DNA from: Pimelobacter sp. | GTDB taxonomy: Bacteria; Actinomycetota; Actinomycetes; Propionibacteriales; Nocardioidaceae | Assembly: GCA_002698575.1 (NCBI GenBank) | Contig: NZZG01000181.1 | Location: 1 to 44,357 of the forward strand | DNA: 44,357 nt | Direction of reading: 5' to 3' | Shown: positions 33,242 through 40,679 of the stretch, one piece after another | How the letters are laid out: every line of letters starts with the position of its first letter | How positions within the stretch are numbered: the first letter of the stretch is position 1 | The notes under the pieces: model-generated | Told to the model about the DNA's origin: nothing | The model's database searches: none | What the model saw: the letters and a program-made list of their open reading frames with translations, nothing else | Position numbers and translations under genes: made by a program

Positions 33242-34975
33242 CTAGCCGCCGAGCAGGCTGTCGAAGAGCGCCGCTTCCGCCTCGTCGTTCCAGGTGTCGC
33301 CCGGTGAGAGCTTCGCGCCGACGGCCGGCAGCCTCTCCTTGAGCTCGTCGAGGCCCATCAGGGGGAGGTCGTGGATCTGGGGGAAGATCAGGACCTTCCC
33401 GGAGTAGCTGCCGTCGACCAGGGCCTGAAGCCCGTCCTTGGCCGCCCGCATGCCACCGACAGCGCCCACGATGGACCCGGGGGAGAGATCGCCACGGCTG
33501 GCGAGGTCGACCACCTGCTGCTGGTCGTGGATGGTCAGGCCGGAGGTCCCGGTGTACTGCGCGTTGTCCAGGTACACCGCGCTCAGGTTCAACGGCGCCA
33601 GGGTCCCGTTCGGCACGCCGGCGAAGAAGACCAGCATGCCGTCCGGCTTCATGAGGGTGTCCGCCTCGGCCATCACGTCGGCGATCGGGACGCTGACCAC
33701 CACGTCGTCGGCACCCTGGTCGCCGGTGACTCCCATGACGAAGTCGTGCAGGGACGTCTCCGAGGTGCGGGAGTTGAAGGTGATCAGCTCGCAGTCGTTG
33801 CTCTGCGCCAGGTGGGCCAGCCGCTCCTCGAGGCTCTTCAAGCGTTCGTCGCTCACCTCCGTGGCGATGATCGTGCGGGGGCCGTCGGGCTGCTGGATGG
33901 CGCGTTGGACGTGCATCAGGCCCATGGGGCCACCGGCACCGACGAACACCGTGGTGCCCTGCGAACGCAGCTCGCAGCGGTTGCGCGCCTGCCCGTAGGA
34001 GTCGGCGATGTCCGGTCCCTGCCCGCCCAGGTAGGCCGTGTAGTCGTAGTGCAGACGTCCCACGTCGGTGTCCACCAGACCGTCCAGGGCGGTCTCGCCC
34101 ACCAGGTTGAGGGTGCCGCGCCGGGCGATGTGCTGGGCCGCAGCACCCACGGTCGTCGCCGTACGGGGGCCCAGCAGGATCACGTCGTCGAAGCCCGCGC
34201 CGTCGGTCAGCTCGTCCACCAGCACCTGGTAGTCATCGATGCCGATGTCGTTGCGCACGATCTTCTCCGCCGACGTGCGCTCCACCAGCTGGCGCACCGA
34301 CTCGGGCACGTCGGTCATCACGATGGTGGCCGGGGCGTCGAGGCCGGCGCTGAAGAGATACTCCCGCTCGTCACCGGGCCGGCCGATGATCCACATGGTG
34401 CCACCGGGCTCGGGTTCGAGACGGCGACGTTGGGTGTAGGCAGCCATGACGCAGCCCCACGGCTCCAGCGTGGAGGCTTCGGCGTACCCCATCGTGTCGG
34501 GAAGGGGCAGCAGGCAGGCGCCGTCGTCGGTGTCGAGCATCTCCGCGCCCATCAGGTGGTACTGGATCAGTCCGCCGGGGATGGTGTAGCCGTAGGCCGT
34601 GCTCTTGCCATCCTGGTAGATGTCGGGCTGCACAGCCAGCCGCTGTCCGGCGTGGTAGCGGTCCTGGAGGTCGGCTCCGACCTCGATGACCGTGAGGCTG
34701 ACCTCGTGGCCCAGTCGGGTGGGCTCCCGGGACAGGTCTCGGTTGTAGAGCTTGGGGTGACTGCCACCTGCGCGCAGGATCTTCACGTCGGAGAAGCAGA
34801 GGCCGACGCTGTCGATCCGGACCAGCATCTGGTCGGCGTCGGGCCGGGGGATCGGCAGCAGCTCGGGCTGGTCGTCCTTGCCCATGTTCTCCGCGCCCGC
34901 GCCGTACACGTTCCACGCCCAGCTCCCTTCCGGCAGGTCGAGCTCGGCCGCGCGGTACTGGTTGTAGACCTTCAT
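33242..34975 (-). CDS. Zinc-dependent MDR dehydrogenase with duplicated nucleotide-binding domain
   Basis: A 577-residue protein, against about 350 for ordinary medium-chain dehydrogenases. The GroES-like domain (residues 1-180) has catalytic zinc ligands Cys60 (VGLCFSD), His90-Glu91 (LGHEVS) and Glu171 (LEPWG); there is no structural-zinc lobe. Two Rossmann-like units follow. The first (about 190-300, IIGRPGDERE) lacks the glycine-rich loop. The second (about 340-480) has TTVFVGAGGPMGL. Divergence from an MtlA-type permease suggests a polyol-phosphate dehydrogenase, as in sorbitol- or sorbose-phosphate enzymes; this is inference. ATG 34975 follows GGAGGA by 8 nt. Confidence 0.8.
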   Translation of the reverse strand: MKVYNQYRAAELDLPEGSWAWNVYGAGAENMGKDDQPELLPIPRPDADQMLVRIDSVGLCFSDVKILRAGGSHPKLYNRDLSREPTRLGHEVSLTVIEVGADLQDRYHAGQRLAVQPDIYQDGKSTAYGYTIPGGLIQYHLMGAEMLDTDDGACLLPLPDTMGYAEASTLEPWGCVMAAYTQRRRLEPEPGGTMWIIGRPGDEREYLFSAGLDAPATIVMTDVPESVRQLVERTSAEKIVRNDIGIDDYQVLVDELTDGAGFDDVILLGPRTATTVGAAAQHIARRGTLNLVGETALDGLVDTDVGRLHYDYTAYLGGQGPDIADSYGQARNRCELRSQGTTVFVGAGGPMGLMHVQRAIQQPDGPRTIIATEVSDERLKSLEERLAHLAQSNDCELITFNSRTSETSLHDFVMGVTGDQGADDVVVSVPIADVMAEADTLMKPDGMLVFFAGVPNGTLAPLNLSAVYLDNAQYTGTSGLTIHDQQQVVDLASRGDLSPGSIVGAVGGMRAAKDGLQALVDGSYSGKVLIFPQIHDLPLMGLDELKERLPAVGAKLSPGDTWNDEAEAALFDSLLGG

Positions 34976-35069
34976 TCGTCGTGTCCTCCACGTCGTGGTG
35001 CCGGCAGTAGGGTCACCCGGCTGTCACGTCGGACGGTGCCGGGCCGATGCAGCGGGTGGTGATGCCGCC

Positions 35070-35075
35070 AGACTA
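35070..35075 (-). promoter_or_regulatory. -10 box of dehydrogenase gene
   Basis: TAGTCT on the minus strand (35075-35070) predicts transcription from near 35063 and a leader of about 88 nt. The AT-rich bases upstream include TTCAAC at 35101-35096, a weak -35 candidate at a 20-nt spacing. Confidence 0.35.
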
Positions 35076-35106
35076 CCTCATTCGTGTTGGATTAAGTTGA
35101 AGCATG

Positions 35107-35119
35107 TGGGTTTAACCCA
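35107..35119. promoter_or_regulatory. Operator-like palindrome at mtlA promoter
   Basis: TGGGTT-T-AACCCA is a perfect 13-bp palindrome that abuts the -35 box of the mtlA promoter. It lies between the divergent dehydrogenase and permease genes. The regulator is not encoded nearby. Confidence 0.5.
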
Positions 35120-35149
35120 TTGACACGGGCGTATGAGGGCAGATACAAA
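35120..35149 (+). promoter_or_regulatory. Promoter of mtlA
   Basis: A perfect TTGACA (35120-35125), 18 nt and TACAAA (35144-35149). It predicts a start near 35156 and a leader of about 46 nt. Confidence 0.6.
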
Positions 35150-35164
35150 GGCATTCACAGATTC

Positions 35165-35180
35165 GGTGATCTCGGTCACA
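35165..35180. promoter_or_regulatory. CRP/GlxR-like site in mtlA leader
   Basis: GGTGA-TCTCGG-TCACA matches the TGTGA-N6-TCACA consensus of CRP-type regulators with one mismatch and the correct spacing. It lies just downstream of the predicted start, where binding would repress. Confidence 0.4.
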
Positions 35181-35201
35181 GACGTTCGAGGAAGGTGTGC
35201 C

Positions 35202-37211
35202 ATGGCAACCACGCAGAGGGCTCCGGGGGGAGCGCGAGTTCACGTCCAGAAGTTCGGGACGTTCCTGTCCAACATGGTCATGCCCAACATCGGAGCCTTC
35301 ATCGCGTGGGGCCTGATCACGGCGCTGTTCATCGAGAAGGGCTGGCTCAACTGGGGCGGCTCCGGCGGGCTGGCCCCGGACAGCTGGGTGGCGGAGATCG
35401 GTGGTTGGGGCGACTTCGCCGGCGGCGGCATCGTCGGCCCGATGATCACCTACCTGCTGCCGCTCCTGATCGGCTACACCGGCGGCAAGATGACCTACGA
35501 GGCGAGTCCCGCACGAGGTGGCGTCGTCGGCGCGATCGCCACGATGGGCGTGATCGCCGGCACGGACATCCCGATGTTCATGGGCGCCATGATCATGGGG
35601 CCGCTCGGCGGATGGTCCATCCGACGCGTCGACGCCCTGTGGGACGGCAAGATCAAGCCCGGCTTCGAGATGCTCGTCAACAACTTCGCGGCCGGCATCT
35701 GGGGCGGCATCCTGGCGACCTTCGGGTTCTTCGTGATGAGCCCCATCGTGAAGTGGGTCGCCGACCGGCTCTCCGACGGGATCGACTTCCTGGTCTCCAA
35801 CAACCTGCTTCCCTTCACGTCGATCATCATCGAGCCCGCGAAGGTGCTGTTCCTCAACAACGCGCTCAACCACGGCGTCCTGACACCGCTCGGAACCAAC
35901 GAGGCCGTCGAGAACGGCACGTCCGTCCTCTTCCTCCTCGAGGCGAACCCGGCCGCTGGTCTGGGTCTCCTGCTGGCGATCTCGGTCTTCGGCAAGGGCA
36001 TGGCGAAGGCCTCGGCCCCGGGGGCGGTCATCATCCACTTCTTCGGCGGGATCCACGAGATCTACTTCCCCTACGTGCTGATGAAGCCCAAGCTGATCCT
36101 GGCGATGATCGCCGGTGGCATGACCCAGATCTTCATCAACGTGGTCTTCTCGTCCGGCCTGCGCGCTCCAGCGGCGCCGGGCTCCATCATCGCCGTCCTC
36201 GCCCAGACCCCGGGTGGGAGCGTGGTCGGGGTGCTGCTCTCGGTCGTCGGCGGCGCGACGGTGACCTTCCTGGTCGCCGCGCTGATCCTCAAGACCGACC
36301 GCAGCGAGGACGCCGAGGACGAGCTCGTCTCCGCCACGGCCAGGATGGAGGCGCTGAAGGGCAAGGCGTCCTCCGTCTCCGGTGCGCTGCTCGGCTCCGC
36401 GACCGCCGCTGCTTCCGGCCCGATCCGCTCGATCGTCTTCGCCTGCGACGCCGGCATGGGCTCCTCGGCGATGGGCGCCTCGGTGCTGCGCAAGAAGGTC
36501 GAGGCCGCGGGGTTCAACGACGTCACCGTGGTCAACCAGGCGATCTCCAACCTCAGTGACACCTACGACCTCGTCGTCACCCACCGCGACCTCACGGACC
36601 GGGCCAAGCAGCGCACGGGTTCCGCGGTGCACGTCTCGGTGGACAACTTCATGAACAGTCCGCGCTACGACGAGATCGTGGAGCTGCTGGAGCGCACCAA
36701 CACGGACGGGTCCCACGCCGCGGCCTCCGTCTCGGCGGGCGGCGCGGCCCATGCTCCCCAGAAGGGGGCGGCGACGGGGGCGTTGCTGGACGCGGAGTCC
36801 GTGGTGCTCGACCCGGCCACCGAGAGTCGTGACCTGGCCATCACCCGCGCCGGCGAGCTGCTCGTCGCTGCGGGTGCGGTGGACCCGTCGTACGTCGAGG
36901 CCATGCACGCCCGCGAGTCCTCGGTCTCGACGTACATGGGCAACCTCCTCGCGATCCCGCACGGCACCAACGAGGCGAAGTCGGCGATCCGCCGCTCGGC
37001 GATCTCGTTCGTCCGCTACTCCGACGGCGTCGAGTGGAACGGCAAGCCGGTGAAGTTCGTCATCGGCATCGCTGGTCAGGGCGACGACCACCTGGCCCTG
37101 CTGCGACGCATCGCCGAGGTCTTCGTCGACAAGGAGCAGGTGGCCCGGCTCGAGGCCGCGCGCACCACCGGCGAGGTGCTCGAGGTGCTGGGAGTGGTCC
37201 AACCAGCCTGA
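35202..37211 (+). CDS. mtlA: Mannitol-type PTS permease EIICBA
   Basis: A 669-residue fused transporter that imports and phosphorylates a polyol, probably mannitol. EIIC spans about residues 15-365 with multiple membrane helices and the family block ARGGVVGAIATMGVIAGTDI, with GGIHEIYFPYV near residue 285. EIIB follows with the phosphocysteine Cys415 in VFACDAGMGSSAMGAS. EIIA is last, with the active His587 in LLAIPHGTNEAK. The three domains in one chain match the E. coli MtlA order. It should receive phosphate from the HPr at 18545. ATG 35202 follows GAGGAAGG by 6 nt. No mtlD or mtlR is adjacent; the divergent dehydrogenase may take that role. Confidence 0.93.
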   Translation: MATTQRAPGGARVHVQKFGTFLSNMVMPNIGAFIAWGLITALFIEKGWLNWGGSGGLAPDSWVAEIGGWGDFAGGGIVGPMITYLLPLLIGYTGGKMTYEASPARGGVVGAIATMGVIAGTDIPMFMGAMIMGPLGGWSIRRVDALWDGKIKPGFEMLVNNFAAGIWGGILATFGFFVMSPIVKWVADRLSDGIDFLVSNNLLPFTSIIIEPAKVLFLNNALNHGVLTPLGTNEAVENGTSVLFLLEANPAAGLGLLLAISVFGKGMAKASAPGAVIIHFFGGIHEIYFPYVLMKPKLILAMIAGGMTQIFINVVFSSGLRAPAAPGSIIAVLAQTPGGSVVGVLLSVVGGATVTFLVAALILKTDRSEDAEDELVSATARMEALKGKASSVSGALLGSATAAASGPIRSIVFACDAGMGSSAMGASVLRKKVEAAGFNDVTVVNQAISNLSDTYDLVVTHRDLTDRAKQRTGSAVHVSVDNFMNSPRYDEIVELLERTNTDGSHAAASVSAGGAAHAPQKGAATGALLDAESVVLDPATESRDLAITRAGELLVAAGAVDPSYVEAMHARESSVSTYMGNLLAIPHGTNEAKSAIRRSAISFVRYSDGVEWNGKPVKFVIGIAGQGDDHLALLRRIAEVFVDKEQVARLEAARTTGEVLEVLGVVQPA

Positions 37212-37237
37212 GCTGAGAGCGACTCACGCCCATCGTG

Positions 37238-37275
37238 CGACGGCCCGCCGACCCTCGTGGTCGCGCGGGCCGTCG
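37238..37275. terminator. Bidirectional terminator hairpin
   Basis: CGACGGCCCGC (37238-37248) pairs exactly with GCGGGCCGTCG (37265-37275) around a 16-nt loop, between the convergent mtlA and azlD genes. Confidence 0.7.
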
Positions 37276-37314
37276 TACGTCGGGTGGCTCCCGGCCGGGC
37301 CGGGTGCGACGGTC

Positions 37315-37617
37315 TCACAGGAGTCGGACGACCGCTGCGACGACGGCGGCGCCGAAGACGACCACGAGGAACGGGGCGCGCAGCACCAGCAGCCCCACCG
37401 CCGCCGCCAGCGCGACGGCGCGGGCATCCAGGACCAGCGACGCGTCATCGGTGGCGAACACCTGCACGGCGATCAGCGCCGCGAGCAGCGAGACCGGTAC
37501 CAGGTCGGCGATCCTGGCCACGAGCGGACGGGCGAGCACCCGCTCCGGCACCGAGAGGCCGGCCAGCTTGAGCAGGTAGCAGCCCACCCCGGCCCCGACC
37601 ACGGCAGCCCAGATCAT
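37315..37617 (-). CDS. azlD: AzlD-type branched-chain amino acid export subunit
   Basis: A 100-residue membrane protein with four hydrophobic stretches (MIWAAVVGAGVGCYLLKLAG, VPVSLLAALIAVQVF, RAVALAAAVGLLVLRAP, FLVVVFGAAVVAAVVRLL). Size and pairing with AzlC define it as the small subunit of an AzlCD exporter. ATG 37617 overlaps the azlC stop as ATGA; the frame upstream lies within azlC. It ends just before a bidirectional terminator. Confidence 0.85.
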   Translation of the reverse strand: MIWAAVVGAGVGCYLLKLAGLSVPERVLARPLVARIADLVPVSLLAALIAVQVFATDDASLVLDARAVALAAAVGLLVLRAPFLVVVFGAAVVAAVVRLL

Positions 37618-38306
37618 GTCGCACTGCTCGGGGGTCGCACGGCGAAGGCACCCACCAGCACGGCGACACCACCGGCCACCAGGACGGGAACCCCCGCGGC
37701 GGTGAACGGCACCGCGCCGATCGCCACCGCTGCCGCGAGGACCGCCACGGCGCGCGGCAGCGGCTGGTCGAGACGGGGCCACAGCAGGGCCAGGAAAGCG
37801 GCGCCCACGGCCGCGTCCAGACCATAGCTGCGTGGGTCGCCCAGGGTGGTGCCGGCGAGGGCGCCGAGGAGGGTCGCCAGGTTCCACAGGACGAAGATCG
37901 ACGCGCCGGTGGTGAGGAAGCCGATCCGGGCGTCGGCACGGGAGCCGCGGGTCACGGACATGGCCGTGGACTCGTCGATCACCAGGTGGGCGGCGCCGAG
38001 CCGGGCGCCCCCGCGGTAGCCGAGCAGCGGAGCGAGGCGAAGGCCGTAGAGCGTGTTGCGGCTCCCCAGGAGCAGTGCGGTCAGGGCACCGGCCAGGGGA
38101 GCTCCTCCCGCGGCCAGGACCCCCGCGAAGGCGAACTGCGAGGCGCCGGTGAACACCAGGAGCGAGAGTGCGCAGGTCTGGGCGACGTCGAGGCCCGAGC
38201 TCACGCCCACGGCGCCGAAGGAGAGGCCGTAGGTCCCGGTGGCCAGTCCCACGGCGAGGCTGTCACGGACGATCGTCCGCTGCGCAGGGTCCACCGAGCG
38301 TGCCAC
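37614..38306 (-). CDS. azlC: AzlC-family amino acid exporter
   Basis: A 230-residue membrane protein of the AzlC/YgaZ family that, with AzlD, exports branched-chain or related amino acids. Family blocks are LAVGLATGTYGLSFGAVGVS, LVFTGASQFAFAGVLAAGG, and LLLGSRNTLYGLRLAP. Several further membrane segments follow. GTG 38306 starts two bases after the stop of the upstream GNAT gene and has no Shine-Dalgarno sequence, so translation coupling is likely; a GTG at 38294 is also possible. The GNAT-azlC-azlD set forms one minus-strand operon. Confidence 0.88.
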   Translation of the reverse strand: MARSVDPAQRTIVRDSLAVGLATGTYGLSFGAVGVSSGLDVAQTCALSLLVFTGASQFAFAGVLAAGGAPLAGALTALLLGSRNTLYGLRLAPLLGYRGGARLGAAHLVIDESTAMSVTRGSRADARIGFLTTGASIFVLWNLATLLGALAGTTLGDPRSYGLDAAVGAAFLALLWPRLDQPLPRAVAVLAAAVAIGAVPFTAAGVPVLVAGGVAVLVGAFAVRPPSSAT

Positions 38307-38308
38307 GC

Positions 38309-38869
38309 TCAGGAGAGGGCGGTGTGGAGCCGCACCTGCTTGACCAACGTCGAGCCGCTGCCGTCGAGGTCGAGCTCGCGGTGCGCGGAGTCCGGGCCCC
38401 AGCCGGCGCTGGTCAGAAACCCGCGACGGGCGTCGTCCCCGACGATCGTCCAGGTGACGGCCCGGGTGAAGCGGTCGGCCACGAGTGTGTCGGCCACGGC
38501 CTGGAGCAGGCGGGAGCCATGACCCTTGCCCAGCTCCCCGGGTAGGACGCTCAGCTCGGCGAGCTCGCCGTCGGACACGGGGTCGCAGTCCGGGTCGACG
38601 GCCGGTGCGGTCACGGCGAAGCCGACGACGCGGTTGCGCTCGAGAGCGACCAGCACCCGGTTGCGGGCGTCCTCGGGCCGGGTCATCGAGGTGCGCCACG
38701 CCTCGGCGACGGGGGCAGCATCCTCCGGGAGCGCCTCGGGCGGCAGCAGGTCGCCGTACTGCTGGCGCCAGGCCTGCATCTGGACGCCCGCGATGGCATC
38801 GGCGTCGTCGGCCCAGGCGATGCGCACCGAGACGTCGGCGGTCGGACCGGTGCCGGATGGAGTGCTCAT
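38309..38869 (-). CDS. GNAT-family N-acetyltransferase
   Basis: A 186-residue acetyltransferase. The fold begins VSVRIAWADDADAIAGVQM and has AWRQQYGDLLPPEALP near the start, as in many small-molecule and peptide acetyltransferases. The acetyl-CoA site is LSVLPGELGKGHGSRLLQAV, and a RRGFLTSAGWGPDSAHREL segment follows. The substrate is unknown. ATG 38869 has TAGTGT 7 nt upstream and no Shine-Dalgarno sequence, so it is probably leaderless. It heads the operon with azlC and azlD and shares its promoter core with the divergent aldo/keto reductase gene. Confidence 0.85.
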   Translation of the reverse strand: MSTPSGTGPTADVSVRIAWADDADAIAGVQMQAWRQQYGDLLPPEALPEDAAPVAEAWRTSMTRPEDARNRVLVALERNRVVGFAVTAPAVDPDCDPVSDGELAELSVLPGELGKGHGSRLLQAVADTLVADRFTRAVTWTIVGDDARRGFLTSAGWGPDSAHRELDLDGSGSTLVKQVRLHTALS

Positions 38870-38876
38870 GGACCGG

Positions 38877-38886
38877 ACACTAGTGT
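38877..38886. promoter_or_regulatory. Shared palindromic -10 for two divergent leaderless genes
   Basis: The palindrome ACACTAGTGT contains TAGTGT on both strands. Each copy lies exactly 7 nt from an ATG: 38894 on the plus strand (aldo/keto reductase) and 38869 on the minus strand (GNAT). The entire intergenic region is 24 bp. Confidence 0.6.
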
Positions 38887-38893
38887 CAGCGAC

Positions 38894-39904
38894 ATGGAGA
38901 TTCGTAACCTCGGAGCGAGCGGCCTGAAGATCTCGGCCATCTCGTACGGCAACTGGCTCACCCACGGTTCCCAGGTCGAGGAGGACGCGGCACTCGCCTG
39001 TGTGCGCCAGGCCCTCGACGAGGGGATCACCACCTTCGACACCGCGGACGTCTACGCCAACACCGCGGCGGAGACCGTGCTGGGCAAGGCGCTGGCCGGC
39101 GAGCGGCGTGCCGGGCTGGAGATCTTCACCAAGGTCTTCTGGCCGACCGGGCCAGGCAACCACAACGACCACGGGCTCTCGCGCAAGCACATCATGGAGT
39201 CGATCGACGGCTCGCTGCAGCGCCTCGGCACCGACTACGTGGACCTCTACCAGGCCCACCGCTTCGACCACGAGACTCCGCTCGAGGAGACGATGGAGGC
39301 CTTCGCCGACGTCGTGCGGGCCGGCAAGGCGCTCTACATCGGCGTCTCGGAGTGGCGCGCGGAGGAGATCCGGGCGGCCCATGCGCTGGCCCGGGAGCTG
39401 CGCGTGCCGCTGGTCTCCAGCCAGCCGCAGTACAACATGCTCTGGCGCGTCATCGAGTCCGAGGTGGTGCCCACCTGCGAGGAGCTCGGCATCGGTCAGA
39501 TCGTCTGGTCGCCGATCGCCCAGGGCGTGCTCACCGGCAAGTACGCCGTGGGGCAGGCACCGCCGGCCGGCTCCCGCGCCACCGACGAGAAGGGCGGCGA
39601 CGCGATGATCGCGCGCTGGCTCAAGGACGACGTGCTGACCCGCGTCGAGCGGCTCAAGCCGATCGCCGATGAGGCCGGGCTCACGATGGCTCAGCTCGCC
39701 GTCGCGTGGACCCTGCAGAACCCCAACGTGTCCTCGGCGATCGTGGGCGCGAGCCGCCCCGAGCAGGTCACCGACAACGTCAAGGCCGCCGGGGTGAAGC
39801 TCGAGGACTCCGCCCTGGCCGCGATCGACGAGGCCCTGGAGGGCGTCATCGAGCGGGACGCGGCGAAGACGACGTCCCCGAGGCGCAGCGAGATGTTCGG
39901 CTGA
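38894..39904 (+). CDS. Aldo/keto reductase
   Basis: A 336-residue NADPH-dependent oxidoreductase with a TIM-barrel fold, of the Kv-beta/YghZ-like kind. The start RNLGASGLKISAISYGNWLT is typical. The catalytic tetrad is seen as Asp and Tyr in TTFDTADVYANTAAE, Lys in EIFTKVFWP, and His in DLYQAHRFD. The cofactor loop includes WSPIAQGVLTGKYA and IVGASRPEQVTDNVKAAG. The substrate is unknown. ATG 38894 lies 7 nt after the shared TAGTGT palindrome and lacks a Shine-Dalgarno sequence. A 30-bp perfect inverted repeat follows the stop. Confidence 0.92.
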   Translation: MEIRNLGASGLKISAISYGNWLTHGSQVEEDAALACVRQALDEGITTFDTADVYANTAAETVLGKALAGERRAGLEIFTKVFWPTGPGNHNDHGLSRKHIMESIDGSLQRLGTDYVDLYQAHRFDHETPLEETMEAFADVVRAGKALYIGVSEWRAEEIRAAHALARELRVPLVSSQPQYNMLWRVIESEVVPTCEELGIGQIVWSPIAQGVLTGKYAVGQAPPAGSRATDEKGGDAMIARWLKDDVLTRVERLKPIADEAGLTMAQLAVAWTLQNPNVSSAIVGASRPEQVTDNVKAAGVKLEDSALAAIDEALEGVIERDAAKTTSPRRSEMFG

Positions 39905-39916
39905 CTGTCGGCGGGC

Positions 39917-39994
39917 GGGATGTTACTGACCGCTGTGACTACTACCCAGCGCGTAGAGCCGTCAGGTAGTAGTCACAGCGGTCAGTAACATCCC
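39917..39994. repeat. 30-bp perfect inverted repeat after aldo/keto reductase gene
   Basis: Arms 39917-39946 and 39965-39994 are exactly complementary over 30 bp and enclose an 18-nt loop. The left arm contains GATGTTACTGACCGC and CTACTACC. Arm GC content is about 53%, well below the flanks. It lies between convergent genes, so it may act as a bidirectional terminator, but there is no T-run. Confidence 0.9.
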
Positions 39995-40006
39995 CGGGCG
40001 GGCGTG

Positions 40007-40582
40007 CTACCGGTAGTGCTCCGGCAGGGCCTCGCCGATCTTCACGCGCGCCTTCGGCATCCGCATGAACTTCAGCTGCATCGCTCGGCTCAGGGTGTAG
40101 TACGTCGTGCCCTTCAGCGGCGCGTCGGGGAACCGCTCGGCGATCTGCTTGCGGATCCGGTAGCGCAGGACCATCAGGTCGATCACGAGCACGATGAAGA
40201 GCGGGAAGACGAGCGCCGGCACGAACAGCGAGACGATCATCAGCGGGATCACGATCTCGGCGAACGAGAAGCGGCTGTCCACGAAGTCGCGGATGAATGC
40301 CTTGACCGGTCCCTGGTCGCGGGCGAGCAGCACCTTGCCGGACTTCATGTCGGCGCGCAGGCTCCTGCTCGACTCCGACTTCAGCTGTCGCTGTCGGGCG
40401 GCCTGCTCCTTGCGCGTCCGCGGCACCTTCGCGCGCGCCCGAGCGGCGGCCTCGGCCTCCTTGCGGCTCGGCGTGGGGCGGCCCTTGCCGACCGTGGTGC
40501 CGGCAGCGGTGAGCTGGGCGGAGGAGTCGGTCGCCGACGACGCGTCGGAGTCGGACTTGTTGCGGCTGAACGGACTGAACAC
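40007..40582 (-). CDS. DUF3043 membrane protein
   Basis: A 191-residue actinobacterial protein of the DUF3043 family. A Ser/Lys/Arg-rich cytoplasmic part (KGRPTPSRKEAEAAARARAK) precedes two adjacent membrane helices (AEIVIPLMIVSLFVPALVF and PLFIVLVIDLMVLRYRI), and the end has LKGTTYYTLSRAMQLKFMRM. The function is unknown. GTG 40582 is chosen because AGAAGG lies 6 nt upstream; the frame runs on 49 codons without family similarity. It is divergent from pspA. Confidence 0.85.
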   Translation of the reverse strand: MFSPFSRNKSDSDASSATDSSAQLTAAGTTVGKGRPTPSRKEAEAAARARAKVPRTRKEQAARQRQLKSESSRSLRADMKSGKVLLARDQGPVKAFIRDFVDSRFSFAEIVIPLMIVSLFVPALVFPLFIVLVIDLMVLRYRIRKQIAERFPDAPLKGTTYYTLSRAMQLKFMRMPKARVKIGEALPEHYR

Positions 40583-40667
40583 GAGGTGCCTTCTGCTCGG
40601 GTGGTGACGGGCCTTCACCTTACCTGGGGGCCGACGCGCGGGCCGTGCGTCGGTTGCCCGAGCGGCA

Positions 40668-40673
40668 TAGGGT
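40668..40673 (+). promoter_or_regulatory. -10 box of pspA, leaderless layout
   Basis: TAGGGT is followed by exactly 6 nt and the ATG at 40680. It would drive the pspA-pspAA pair. Confidence 0.6.
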
Positions 40674-40679
40674 GACGCC

